Assembly (NCBI GenBank): GCA_944548615.1
Contig: OX155961.1
Location: 15,914,550 to 15,978,549 of the forward strand
Direction: 5' to 3'
DNA: 64,000 bases
Origin: Micropterix aruncella
Taxonomy: Eukaryota > Arthropoda > Insecta > Lepidoptera > Micropterigidae
Position 1 is the first letter of the stretch; the number at the start of each line of letters is the position of its first letter. The notes beneath the pieces are model-generated. The model saw only the letters and a list, made by a program, of their open reading frames with translations, was not told where the DNA came from and searched no databases. A program made the position numbers and the translations under genes. This document shows, one piece after another, positions 11,068 through 24,537 of the stretch.

Positions 11068-11524
11068 TAAGTAAAAGAGGCATGTATCATGATTATAACA
11101 AGAGTCATGTGCCCATCATAGAGCCATTGCAAGTTGCGCAGAAATTTATATTAAAAATTATTCTACGGAGACCATATCGCCATCCCACCAATGAACTTTA
11201 TAAGGAAGCTAAAGTCCTTGATTGTAGGCAACTTTTTCTAAAAACTTCCCTCTTATGGCTATTTTTGGACAATAACTCAAATTTAGGAATAATTCAGAAC
11301 CGAGACCAACGAGACAAGTTTTAGAAAATAGCTTAATAATACCCAGAATGAAAACATCATTTGGACAAAGACATTACTCTTTCATCGCGCCGAGACTTTA
11401 CAATCTGATCAATATGGAAATAAAAATTAATTTGACATTTAGGGAATTCAAAAATAAATTAAAGATATGGTTATCGAATCGTGACAGACTAACCATACAT
11501 CAGATGTTAGAAATAATAGTTTAA
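11068..11524 (+). pseudogene. LINE reverse-transcriptase C-terminal fragment (family 1)
   Basis: In the first frame the product contains PLQVAQKFILKIILRRPY followed by HPTNELYKEAKVL, the 'LQxxQKxxLRxI...HTxxLF' block downstream of the palm domain in CR1/Jockey-like reverse transcriptases. After a frameshift near 11320 a second frame gives PRMKTSFGQRHYSFIAPRLY and a final FKNKLKIWL block, ending at a stop near 11524. The enzyme would nick the target and copy RNA into DNA. This copy lacks the endonuclease and palm and is dead. The first 40 bases (11068-11105) overlap a word of repeat W seen at 12750-12795. Confidence 0.75.
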
Positions 11525-12104
11525 TGAAACTTAGGTGCACAAATTATTAACATATTTTTAAACGTGTATGTTGAGTATATTTTAACATTGAACTGTCTAC
11601 CAAAAAATATTTGACTTTCTTGTTATATATTATTTTGACAATGAATTGTACTTTTTTTTACTATGTATTTTTATATTAAATCCTATATTACTTAACATTA
11701 ATAAATATTAATGACTTTTTCTTTATTTTCTCAGATATAACTTTATTTATATTATTTAATCGAATTTTATATTATATTTATTGCGGATTAAATAGTAGAA
11801 TTGCATTTTATTGATTATATTATGTTTTAATGTTTTTTATTATTATTATTATTTTGAAGACCACATTTTAGGGCAATTTAGTGTTATTAACTTTTTAATA
11901 AAACTTGTATATTTGTAAGCAAACAAGCAATCAAGCTTGATTGTAATATTAGAGTCCTGTCCCCCCTAGAACGGGCTAGTCCCAGTTGGGTAACATAATC
12001 AAATAAGCAAAAGGTTAAGGTTTTGCCATTCGGTTCCTGTTATTTTTGAAAGTAAATCAATGTTTTATAGTAATTAATTCTTAAATTAATAAATAAAATT
12101 AATA
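11525..12104 (+). mobile_element. LINE 3' UTR, family 1, copy A
   Basis: This follows the reverse-transcriptase fragment and contains the block CTAGAACGGGCTAGTCCCAG then AGCAAAAGGTTAAGGTTTTG, ending in AATTCTTAAATTAATAAATA. The same 3' end recurs at 42930-43382 and 57843-58296, both on the plus strand. Repeated 3' ends with variable 5' starts are what target-primed reverse transcription leaves. Confidence 0.8.
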
Positions 12105-12246
12105 AATCTCTATTTGAACCTAAGAACACTCGCATATCCTCTACCGATATTAGTCACGTGATAAATTGAATTCTATTCGCTGTACCGTAATATTCTTCAC
12201 AAAGTTCTGTGAGTTTTATTGAGGACGCTACTAAACAGTATTCTGA
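12105..12246 (+). repeat. Repeat W, left copy flanking a Penelope-like fragment
   Basis: The sequence runs from CTCGCATATCCTCTACCGA to TTGAGGACGCTACTAAACAG and ends TATTCTG. A longer copy in the same orientation follows the Penelope-like fragment at 12750-12958 and also ends TATTCTG. Confidence 0.65.
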
Positions 12247-12748
12247 AAGAGCTGTCAATCCGTTGTTCCGTCGGTAAGCCGCATACTGCCGCTGCCACTG
12301 CGTAGATTATAACCGTGGTAGGGGGGCTCAGCGTGCGCGAATGTTGAAAATCCGTCATGCATACAACATTCACTGTATCCTGTCTTACGTCCTTGCGTTC
12401 GGCGTTCGGCGGTGGGAACATTCTAAGAAGAGGGTTCCACGTAAAAGAGAGTTTGTAACCGTCGCCTCTATTGAAGTTCGTGGTTCTTTTTAATTCAATG
12501 GCTTCCTGGATCATGCGATCAGTAGAATTGTTTTTTTGATAGCACAATCGGATTTTGAAACTGTAACCAGTAGTTACTTCGGCTATCCAATATGTGTTCG
12601 CAGATCGCCGATTTTTCTCGCTGAACGTTTTTAACAGCTTTGATGTGTTCTATCAGTCGAGTGGCTAAGGACCGTTTCGTTTGTCCAACGTAGGCTGGAC
12701 CACAGCTGAATTCTACTTTATACACACCCGGGGTTCCCTCTGCCGAGG
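12247..12748 (-). pseudogene. Penelope-like element, GIY-YIG endonuclease fragment (family P1)
   Basis: The minus-strand frame from 12748 reads GVYKVEFSCGPAYVGQTKR then SLATRLIEHIKAVKN, a GIY-YIG nuclease core (GVY ... YVG, Arg and Glu-His after it), which Penelope-like elements carry downstream of the reverse transcriptase. A frameshift near 12540 moves into a second frame with MIQEAIELKR and YKLSFTWNPLL, the region after the nuclease core. Further on, MFPPPNAERKDVRQDTVN also occurs at 39600-39640, linking it to the P1 copies at 39441, 43555 and 55765. The reverse transcriptase is absent, so this copy is inactive. Confidence 0.8.
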
Positions 12749-12749
12749 A

Positions 12750-12958
12750 AGTAAAAGAGGCATGTATCATGATTCAAAAAAGAGTCATGTAATATGTGCC
12801 CATATCTATTTGAGCCTAGAAAACTCATATATTTACTACCAATATCCGTCACATGGTGCCTTATTAGGTAATAAATTGAATTATATTCGCTGTGCCGCAA
12901 TATTCTCTACAAAGTTCTGTCAGTTTTATTGAGGACGCGACTAAATAGTATTCTGCCG
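12750..12958 (+). repeat. Repeat W, right copy
   Basis: It begins GAAGTAAAAGAGGCATGTAT and runs through CACATGGTGCCTTATTAGG to GAGGACGCGACTAAATAG. It is the longest of the W copies. Its first 45 bases also recur at 11068-11112. Confidence 0.65.
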
Positions 12959-13440
12959 CGCCTGAAACCCCCGGGGGGTCGGGGTGTATTTCTGCCGCCG
13001 ACGAACGGGCGCGTTTTGAATGGGCCGTCATTAACGGGACTGCAAATTCACTCGCCGCCCATCGCGGGATAAATCAGAAATATTCCGCCTCACTTCGACG
13101 CCATCGCACAGAACACTCGTCTAATGAAATCTAATTGAACCGCTGAACTATGTCATTATTACCGACGTCGCCGTTCGCCTAACGAACGGGCCCAGAGCGC
13201 CGCGATACTCGATTGTCGCCACTGTATCAATAGACCCAGAGGTGATTTTCACGTCTCGAAAATCAAAGCGGCTCAGAGAAGGCTATACGCAAACTCGGTG
13301 CATTCGGAATTATGTATGCTATGTGTCGCCTTTGATTATATAGGATACTAGTGGAATGTTACCTGGCGATGCTCAGGTATCCGTTTCCTTCCCTTTTTCA
13401 ATCCTCCTTCTCCCCCACCCCCCAAGTAAACTATGTTAAT
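12959..13440. other. GC-richer unassigned stretch
   Basis: By eye this is richer in CG than its flanks (for example CCCCCGGGGGGTCGGGG and the AACGAACGGGC words near 13004 and 13182). No open frame or known repeat is seen. It may be unique host sequence. Confidence 0.35.
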
Positions 13441-13484
13441 CGCCGTTCCTTCCACTTTTGAATTTTTACAATTTCGAAGTTATA

Positions 13485-13845
13485 GAAGTTAACCTACTGC
13501 AGCGCCACCTAGTGGCAAGTTACAACAACGTGGATAGGGCGAAAATTATCCGTTCTCAAATACGTATGTTTACCATTTCTCACGGCGATTGGTTGAACGG
13601 TATAGAAGTTGGCTGCAGCGCATCTGGTGGCGAGTTACAATACAGTTAATAGTGCGACAATATTATGCGTTCTCAGATGTCTGTGTACACAAATTTTCGT
13701 GGCGATTGGTTTAGCGGTATAAAAGGATATGCTGCAGCGCCGTCTAGTGGTGAGTTACAACAAAACGGCATAAAAACCTTATCCATTCAAAAATACATCT
13801 ATGTGCCAACACTCGTGGTGATCGGTCGAACGGTTTCGAAGTCTT
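13485..13845 (+). repeat. Tandem repeat, ~120-bp unit, about 3 copies
   Basis: Units start near 13485, 13605 and 13722. Each carries CTGCAGCGC-CTAGTGG-GAGTTACAA, then a TCCGTTCTCA-like word, then GGCGATTGGTTGAACGGT. The array is followed at once by the first TA tract. The units have diverged from each other. Confidence 0.8.
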
Positions 13846-13888
13846 TAAGCTTGGACAGACAGATATATCAACTATATACATATATCAA

Positions 13889-14174
<286 letters not shown>

Positions 14175-14204
14175 TATTTAATTGTAAGGTTAGTGAAGGT
14201 TGTA

Positions 14205-14250
14205 CCTTTGCCGGACGTTTCGGAGCCCGTGGCTCCTTCTTCAGCGGCAA
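14205..14250 (-). ncRNA. Minimal hammerhead ribozyme, Penelope-associated type
   Basis: On the minus strand, 5' to 3': stem I arm TTGCCG (14250-14245), box CTGAAGA (14244-14238), one extra A, stem II GGAGCC/GGCTCC with loop ACG, then GAAA, CGTC, and the stem I partner CGGCAA. The box fits the CUGANGA consensus, GAAA follows stem II, and GTC is the usual cleavage triplet. Stem III is reduced to the palindrome ACGT. Small hammerheads with truncated stem III are known from Penelope-like elements and are reported to cleave as dimers. The extra A before stem II departs from the textbook core. It lies about 0.75 kb downstream of the Penelope-like frame on the same strand. Confidence 0.78.
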
Positions 14251-14279
14251 GAAGAATACGTTTTAAAAGTTTTCATTTA

Positions 14280-14497
<218 letters not shown>

Positions 14498-14499
14498 TT

Positions 14500-14574
14500 A
14501 TATTTTCAATAATATATAAAATTAGATTCATGAAAAGTTACTTATCTGGGGTCCTGGTGGACCAGAAACATTTT
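14500..14574 (+). repeat. Left arm of inverted repeat around a Penelope-like element
   Basis: This ~70-bp arm (words TAAAATTAGATTCATGAAAA, TACTTATCTGGGGTCC, TGGTGGACCAGAAACA) is repeated in inverse at 15845-15918. Inverted terminal pieces are common in Penelope-like insertions. A related word, CACTTATCTGGTCTGTGG, lies next to the TA tract at 47691. Confidence 0.85.
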
Positions 14575-14992
14575 AACGATAGTTAATGTCCTCTTTAAAT
14601 ACTTAGGGCAGCAGCACCTGTTTCCGCAATTGATAACTTATGATGTTCTTAGTTATTGCAGCCGAATTACTGTATGCCCTTGGATGTAATAAGTATAGGA
14701 GGATGGTTTCTGTAACAGAAATGGATGTTAGTAACTTATTTTAGAAGAAATTATATGACTGAGAATATTTCGACACTAGTCGTATTCATCTCGATGACAT
14801 TTCTGATAGAACAATTTTTTCAAAATTTAAATTAAAAAAAAACTGAACATAGAGAAATGGGTTAATAATATTTTGCAATATCGTTATAAATACACTATAA
14901 CCGACCTTGAAAAACATTATTAATAATGATTTTTAAATGAAAAATATTAATAAGCTTTTAATGAATATGTCTGAACAAATATAATTAATGTA
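14575..14992 (-). other. 3' non-coding part of the Penelope-like element
   Basis: AT-rich sequence between the end of the GIY-YIG frame and the inverted repeat arm. It holds no gene. Confidence 0.5.
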
Positions 14993-15816
14993 TTAATTTT
15001 GCCTATTCATACCGGGACCCTTGCAAGCGCCTAAAATATTTATAAAAGCCAACTCCCAAGATTTAACGTCTCTTTCTTTAGCGTTATCGCCAAGGCACTT
15101 AATAATTTTTACTTTAAAACAATTATCAAAAGTTAAATTGTGTGCCTTAGCATGCAATGCTATTGGAAGTTGACTTTCATTGCCTACGCTGGCCCTGTGA
15201 TTATTTAACTTTATTAATGCTAAGATTAATACCTGTGATTATTAAGACCTGATACAAGATATTAAGACCTGTGATTATTAATGCTAAGAGGTGTAGTTGT
15301 TTCCCCAATATAAAATGCATTGCAGGTCTGGCAAAGTAATTGATATACAATATTTTTTGAAATGCAACTACTATTAAAAGGAATTCTGTAACTGTTGGGA
15401 GTGTTAGGACTAGTAAAATAAATGCTTCGATCTAATAAAGGACATGTTTTACTACGTGATCGACCACAAGGCTGTAGGCCCAAATTTTTGTTTTTACTAA
15501 GATAATTTCGATTATTTTTATTAAGTATTGATTTTAAATTAGGAGGTTTTCGAAATGATAAAATTGGTGGTATATCTAATAAACCTTTGGTTGATGGGTC
15601 GTTAGCTATAATAGGGAATAAATCTGCTAAAATAGGTCGCAGTTTCTCAGTGCCAGGAAAATAAGTAGTACTCAGAAAGATTTTATTTTGATTTAAATTT
15701 GACACCAATTTAGGTTTAGGTGAAATTTTTTTTTCGGAATTTATTATATTTTTATCTAACAAAGAGGCAGGATAATTTCTTTCTATTAGTGATTTTTTAA
15801 GATTAGAAAGGTACAT
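14993..15816 (-). pseudogene. Penelope-like element, reverse transcriptase end and GIY-YIG (family P2)
   Basis: From 15816 the minus frame carries PGTEKLRPILADLFPIIAND and LDIPPILSFRKPPNLKSIL, then a Cys motif CGRSRSKTCP, then SCISKNIVYQLLCQTCNAFY with IGETTTPLS, a GIY-YIG core with an upstream zinc-finger-like segment. The frame is broken near 15200-15290 by a small local duplication (ATTAAGACCTG appears repeatedly). The rest resumes in another frame as NHRASVGNESQLPIALHAKA and FDNCFKVKIIKCLG, ending at a stop at 14993. The reverse-transcriptase fingers and palm are missing. It differs from family P1, which lacks this Cys motif. Confidence 0.82.
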
Positions 15817-15844
15817 ATCTAAATTTTCTTTATTATTAATTAAA

Positions 15845-15918
15845 CGTCAATGTTTCTGGTCCACCAGGACCCCAGATAAGTAACTTTTCATGAATCTAAT
15901 TTTATATATTATTGAAAA
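15845..15918 (-). repeat. Right arm of inverted repeat around the Penelope-like element
   Basis: Inverse of 14500-14574, near-perfect by eye from GTTTCTGGTCCACCAGGACC to ATATATTATTGAAAATA. Confidence 0.85.
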
Positions 15919-15947
15919 TAAAAAAAAAAAATTACACCCTTAAAATA

Positions 15948-16498
<551 letters not shown>

Positions 16499-16502
16499 TT
16501 AA

Positions 16503-17197
16503 GGGGGGAGTGGTTTAGATGGCCAAAAAAACATGTTTTTATTTGTTTTTACCTTTAACTTTAAATGTATTCATGAATCTTTTACCTCTGGAATAGCTGA
16601 TAAGTCTCAGACTGCTGTAAGTATAAAAAAAACTTACTAATTTTCTTTAAAGAAAACGTTAAACGCGGTTTTCTCAAAACCATATTTTTCAGTTTTGCGC
16701 CGGTAATAAAAAGAAAAAAACGTGACGGATAGAGTTGTTCCAAAAAAATATTGAAAGGTTATTAAATTCTCTTCCATATACAATCAAGAAAAATCAGAAA
16801 AAAATATATTTATATAATTTAATTTTACTAGTTAAACACAAATTTTGTGGGCCAAATCGATTTTATATCTTTAAATCCTTGAAAATTTATAAAAATGACA
16901 ACTTTTACTTATTTTTTAAAATTCATATACCAAATGCGTAGGTATATTAAATTAATATCCTAATGTTTTTTTTTGTTTCAGCCAAAATTACGCTTGCTTA
17001 CCAGCGCTAATAGATACTGTCATTTCAGCAGCGGTAGTAACATAAATTTGCAATTCAATATCTCAAAAAAAAATTTTTTTTTTCAAATAAAAAAATATAT
17101 TTTAAAAGTTAATCAAATTGATATAAAAGATTCATGATCAGATTTCAACTTTGTTAAAAAAACATGTTTTTTGGGTCTTCTAAACCAGGCTGCCCCC
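16503..17197. mobile_element. TTAA-flanked non-autonomous DNA element (695 bp)
   Basis: TTAA lies at 16499-16502 and 17198-17201. The left end GGGGGGAGTGGTTTAGATGG and the right end in reverse complement (GGGGGCAGCCTGGTTTAGAA) align, and both continue to AAAAAACATGTTTTT. The inverted repeat is therefore about 40 bp with small gaps. The body is AT-rich without a gene. A TTAA target duplication suggests a piggyBac-type mobiliser, although the ends are G- rather than C-rich. Confidence 0.7.
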
Positions 17198-17312
17198 TTA
17201 ATAAATAATAAATGGTTTTGTTCGTGAGAAATAAACCAAATTATGAAAATAGTAATACGGTAATAAATAGAAATACGGTTTTTACTTATGAAAAACATTA
17301 AGTCAGAAGACA

Positions 17313-17508
17313 AGACAGGTGGCATAGCGGTTAAGTCGCCTGATTTTACATTGTAAGGTCCCGGGCTCGATTCCCGGCTGGGTCACTATTTTCCGTTGGG
17401 ATAAAATTAACGGAATCGCATTTTCAATTCTGTCGATCGAATGCAATAACAAGGCACACACTTACACACATGTTACACGCACTCATACATATAAACACGT
17501 CATAGTAG
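17313..17508 (+). mobile_element. tRNA-derived SINE, copy 1
   Basis: An A box TGGCATAGCGGT and a B box GGCTCGATTCC are spaced as in a tRNA, giving an internal RNA polymerase III promoter. They are followed by a non-tRNA tail (CCGTTGGGATAAAATTAACG, then CA-rich words). A minus-strand copy lies at 24538-24720 with the same body. A recent repeat of this kind depends on a LINE for movement. It is not a functional tRNA gene because the tail is part of the repeated unit. Confidence 0.8.
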
Positions 17509-17512
17509 GGGG

Positions 17513-17794
17513 AAACAAGAGCTACACGGCTGTCAGACGAAGACTGCTCGATGTAGACCGTTTTTAGTTAAGACCCCTAACAAGACCCATCCACCGTGAC
17601 ACTTGTAGAAACGGAATACGAAGAAGGGTCTGGACGGTGCTTAACATCGATTGAAGAGCCTGATAGCATCTACGTATGCACGCTCTAGTTAGGACCCATG
17701 AAAGGGAACACCAAAACGTCAGTTCAAAATTAGGCGTCGTTTTAGCGCGTTTTTAGACCCCGAGTCAGGCACTTACAAGAAACGGAATACGGTC
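17513..17794 (+). mobile_element. Partial copy of the 25-kb Harbinger-like MITE
   Basis: From ACACGGCTGTCAGACGAAGA to AGAAACGGAATACGG it follows 25465-25746, including AGGACCCATGAAAGGGAA and GGCGTCGTTTTAGCGC. The left half is missing and the SINE abuts it. Confidence 0.75.
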
Positions 17795-17799
17795 ATTGT

Positions 17800-19917
17800 G
17801 GACCAGAAAGATTTGAAGCCATGGAATGCAGACGTGAAGCGGTTTCTGCAGAGGCCGTTTCGACCGAACCCAATGTGCGATAAGTCTGCGTCCTTTGGTT
17901 ACGTCATGTGTACCCTAGTACCCATACGCACTTTCGAGCATGCGCAAGACGTTTCGTAATATTTTTGCAGCCGCGTCCCCGATATAGCTTACCCGTTTTT
18001 CTTAATAGGTAAGAGAATATAGAGAACGAAATAGATGAAAAAATATATAAAGCATAAATGAAAATTCCCAACGGACTTCTCTGGTGCAAATAAAAATGAC
18101 GATCGGTTTGAGATGATACACTGTGCGACGACTAGAGATATGGACAGAATTGGCGCCACGATTTCCCGACACGTCTCAGTACGCGTCGCGCCACATTTAG
18201 TTATAATTGAATTGAGGAGAAATGTGGCGGTCGGCGCCACAGAGGGATCACAGATGGCTCCATATAGAAAGGAATACTCGTATGTATAATTGTATACTAG
18301 ATAGGTAGTATACATGCCAAGACAATTGACAAACGGATTATTTAGTTATTTATTTATTTTCCAGAAAACTTACAACGTTTAAAAATTAATATTTAAACGT
18401 ATTATGCAAAACTGACGGACAACCTTCACTAATTGGAGAGGCACCCTAAGAAGAACCTGCAAAACTATGGTCAATTAAAAGTTTTCACAATTAGACTAGA
18501 CGTATTGTTATGAGTAAGAACGACATTCGCTCAAAAGCAGACTTGGTATATTGCACCCCCGAATGTACAATAAAGTAGAAGGACATATTAAAATATTAGA
18601 TAATATTGATAGTTATAGAACTATAGTTATAGAACTATAATTAATAAATGGCTATTGGAGTTAGGGCGTTCTAAAACGGAAAAAGAAGTGTCACATGTAG
18701 TTTAATTTGTTTAAAATATTCTATCTATATATTAGAGATGATATATATTGTTATTAGGGTTTATTCTTTAATATTTTTTAAACATATTGTGTATTTTTAA
18801 AATCTCTACTCAAACTACTCTACTCTACTCAATCTCTACTTTAAAACTAATATCTAGTATTTAGCTTTATTTTAATATGTCAGCTCGCAATCTAAAATAA
18901 GTCTTAAATCGCACATCTAGGTACAGGCGTAAACCTAGTTAGATGTATGACATTCCTCGGGTTGTGTATTTTAATTAGAAAGTGATTATTTTTTCCTTGT
19001 AACCTAAGATAAGATACGTAAAATGAAATGAATAAATAACTAAATAATATAAAATAAACTGTTACAGTGCTAAAAAACAGTTTTTACGTAATAGGGTCAA
19101 TTTTAAGGAAAATGTTAAAATAGCCTATTTATGCCTAAATATTATGAATTAAATAGATTTATTTAAGTCAATATATGAAAGAAATTGCTTAAATATAAAA
19201 AATATTGATGATATAATATCATAATATAAATAATAAGTTAAGACAATAATAAAATATAAGAGTATAGGTATAATTATATGTAATATACATAATAATCATT
19301 GCAATATTCAACAGCATTTGACGAAATAATACTAATCAAACCGAAGTCTGTGAATAGTGTTTTTCATTTCTTTAAAGCAAGTATTTGATGACAAATTAAA
19401 TATATCTAAACCTAAAAAATTAGATTGTACGATCCAAGCGCTCTATAATAGTACAAATTTTGACCATTATTAGTATTAACCCTTTGTAGATAAAACGAGT
19501 CGTAGTTATATTATAATTGGGAAACGGGAACAGTTTCTGCCAATAGAACATTATGAGGTATCTATACAGTCGTCGTATAGACTAAGAGATGGCTGCAAAA
19601 ACTCCTGTAATAAAAAAAAATACTTCCAATATATTATAACCTGGCGGATTTTTTCAAAAGTGTGAGCTGAAGAAATCTAATGTTGTTTATCGTAACGGTG
19701 AAAATGGCAGTAAAATTTTGAAACAATTTTGGTATTTATATTTTCTTGCGACGCGGAAGGAGCAAATTTTTGGAAGTCAAGTTTTCAATCTTTTAGCCCG
19801 TGTTTGATGATTTATTATTGTATATTCAAAAAGAAATGTAGCGTTCACCTTTTGTGCCAATTTCTTGACGTTTTGCTATGGAACCGTAGAAATAAAGTAT
19901 TATTAATTTATAAAATA
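17800..19917. other. Long AT-rich stretch without genes
   Basis: Nothing coding is recognised. A local inverted repeat (GCGCCACATTT ... AAATGTGGCG) lies near 18188-18233. The region 18340-19400 is very AT-rich. A TTTATTTATTTTCCAG word at 18348 may be the tail of a minus-strand LINE, but no body is visible. Confidence 0.4.
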
Positions 19918-20203
19918 TAAAGGCAGGATTCCACCAGTGTGCAGAACTGTGCGGCACTGCAATGCACATTGTGCGACACAAATGTTTATTCTGGTCGACT
20001 CACTAAAGCAAACAATAACAAATTGTGCGCGAACATTCTAGAAATGTTCGCGCACATCTGTATACTTTTGTGCGCGCACACATGCAGGCAGTGGACTCGC
20101 GTCGACGTGTACAAACCTGTTGTGCGCGAACTCAGTCTTGCTTCCGCTACCGGAGTGAAAACATTGATTTGTGCGCGTACATTGTTAATTAACCAAGCTA
20201 AAT

Positions 20204-20569
20204 ATGGATTGGACGAATGATAAAATTATTAATTTTATTCAAGCTATTGAAACTTATCCTGTATTATGGGATTCTAGTCACAGTGATTATAAAAATAAAA
20301 ACAAAAAACACGACGCCACTCAAGAGTTGGCGCAAAGTTTCAATTGTGACTCGACTGAGGTAATGAGAAAATGGAAGATTATTTTGGCTCAATACCGAAG
20401 AGAAAAGAAGAAAATCGCGGACTCAAAATCTTCAGGTTCTGGGATTTTAGATATATATAAGCCGAAATGGTTTGCTTATGTATATTTGAATTTCTTTCAT
20501 GGAAGGGATGAGCCGAACGTCAGCTTGAACTCACACGACGAAATAAATGAACAGGTAGGTACGTTTTAA
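20204..20569 (+). CDS. Harbinger MADF/Myb-like DNA-binding protein, exon 1
   Basis: The frame starts MDWTNDKIINFIQAIETYP and continues VLWDSSHSDYKNKNKKHDAT, a clear MADF domain (tryptophan start, LW-x-x-x-x-x-x-Y, then the helix with ELAQSF and the EVMRKWKIILAQYRREKKK helix). In Harbinger elements this protein brings the transposase to the ends and the nucleus. The natural frame stops at 20569, but GAACAG/GTAGGTAC at about 20551-20558 looks like a splice donor, so the last residues are probably intron read-through. The likely continuation is at 20785-20943. Confidence 0.82.
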   Translation: MDWTNDKIINFIQAIETYPVLWDSSHSDYKNKNKKHDATQELAQSFNCDSTEVMRKWKIILAQYRREKKKIADSKSSGSGILDIYKPKWFAYVYLNFFHGRDEPNVSLNSHDEINEQVGTF

Positions 20570-20617
20570 ATGTTTATTTTCTTACCTCTAATATTATTAC
20601 TTAGATACCTATACTAT

Positions 20618-20775
20618 TTACGCCAGTGTTTCTTGCCATGGCACCATTCCGATGTCAGTTTGGAAATAATGTGCAAATTCTTCTCTTATGTTTTTCGCAT
20701 CGCCAGGGGGTCTTCTTCCAACATGTCTTAAAGGCAGTAAGTTTGCCATGCCTGCATCACGCCGCCAACTAAAAA
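20618..20775 (-). pseudogene. Harbinger transposase C-terminal piece
   Basis: The frame reads RRDAGMANLLPLRHVGRRPP then IREEFAHYFQTDIGMVPWQ, ending at a stop at 20618. The 'IR-x-x-F-x-x-YF ... G-x-VPWQ' ending is typical for Harbinger transposases. It is separated from the N-terminal piece (20944-21399) by a segment that codes on the other strand, so the central catalytic region is absent. Confidence 0.72.
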
Positions 20776-20784
20776 CTTCGTCAA

Positions 20785-20943
20785 CAAAAACCTGATGACG
20801 AAGACATTTTTGCTGCAGCCGTCGCAACGAAATTAAGGAAAATTAGAGATGAGCGAACCAAGATTTTAATACAAAGGGATATAGATAATTTATTGTATGA
20901 CGCTATTATTGGTACTGGAAAATATGTTACAACTCCAATGCCT
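20785..20943 (+). pseudogene. Harbinger MADF protein, probable second exon
   Basis: An open plus frame reads KPDDEDIFAAAVATKLRKIR then DERTKILIQRDIDNLLYDAI. This resembles the C-terminal helix region of Harbinger MADF proteins (A-x-x-x-KLR-x-I, then an amphipathic helix). It lies between the two transposase pieces, an arrangement a complete element would not be expected to have. It is cut at 20943, where the transposase segment starts. Confidence 0.6.
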
Positions 20944-21399
20944 TCAAGTCTCAGGTACAATCCGAGCAATAAGCTCTTTTGAAACTTTAAATAAGAACAT
21001 TAAACTTGCAAAAGAATCTCCAGTAGCAAGATATCTTAAGGTGATTGCAAGCCTTATTGAAACAGGGACACATTTTCTGTAGTTGGTATCTTGCTTAGCA
21101 ATAAAAGGACTAGTTACATTAACCAGCAACTCAAAATCTTCGCAAGATATACGTGTGAAGTTTTTAAATCCACTCAATGGATCTATTTTTATTTCTTCTA
21201 GAAATTTATTCGTTTCTTCATTCCGTCGCTGTAGTAACGGCCTCACCCAACATCGCGGTTTCTTCCTTCGTTTCTTTTTAAGGAGACTACATAGTAAAAC
21301 ACATGCTGCAGCACAAAGCACTACGTTTTCCTGTCCGTTCATATTAACTACTGAACTGTCTCGGCAGAAACTCTGCTCAGTGAACATGTTCGCGCACAA
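20944..21399 (-). pseudogene. Harbinger transposase N-terminal half
   Basis: The minus frame contains RRKKPRCWVRPLLQRR, then FKNFTRISCEDFELLVNVTS, then VSIRLAITLRYLATGDSFAS and LIARIVPET. These are the N-terminal domain and linker of a PIF/Harbinger transposase, in the usual order. The frame ends at PET, just before the catalytic DDE domain. The true start is probably the second Met (MNGQENVV), since upstream residues are atypical. The catalytic residues are lost, so the protein could not work. Confidence 0.85.
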
Positions 21400-21559
21400 G
21401 TGTGCTGAACTGTCCGCTTACAAAAGTTACGCACAGCCTTACCAGTGGAGACGGAAGCCAAATGCGACACCAGCTTAGTACCTGCACTGTTGGAGTTTTG
21501 CACAAAATGTGTGCAAGCAAATGTGCTGCACACTATTTTGGTGGAATCGCACCTTAACA

Positions 21560-22773
<1,214 letters not shown>

Positions 22774-22809
22774 ATAGTTTTGTGTATATATTCTTTTTAG
22801 AATTGATCA

Positions 22810-24537
<1,728 letters not shown>

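Larger units (their letters stand above)
19921..21554. mobile_element. PIF/Harbinger DNA transposon, internally rearranged
   Basis: The element is flanked by TAA at 19918-19920 and 21555-21557, the 3-bp target duplication of Harbinger elements. The ends AGGCAGGATTCCACCA and (inverse) AGGTGCGATTCCACCA match at 13 of 16 positions. Subterminal regions on both sides are rich in TGTGCGCG-like words. It holds the two proteins of the superfamily: a MADF/Myb-like protein (+) and a DDE transposase (-), both broken. At 1634 bp it is about half the length of a complete element, so much of the transposase has been lost. Confidence 0.9.

Noticed and set aside
14530..14600. Second hammerhead-like sequence on the plus strand (CTGGGGTCC ... 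GGACCAGAAAC)
   Set aside because: A stem and GAAAC are present, but the CTGANGA box is missing and no stem I can be formed next to the candidate GTC. The hairpin is part of the inverted arm.
17313..17390. tRNA gene
   Set aside because: A and B boxes are there, but the sequence recurs on the minus strand at 24538-24720 with the same non-tRNA tail, so it is a SINE. Neither copy shows a clean cloverleaf.
20204..20569. Host MADF transcription factor gene
   Set aside because: The frame lies within TAA-flanked inverted repeats next to a Harbinger transposase, so it belongs to the transposon.
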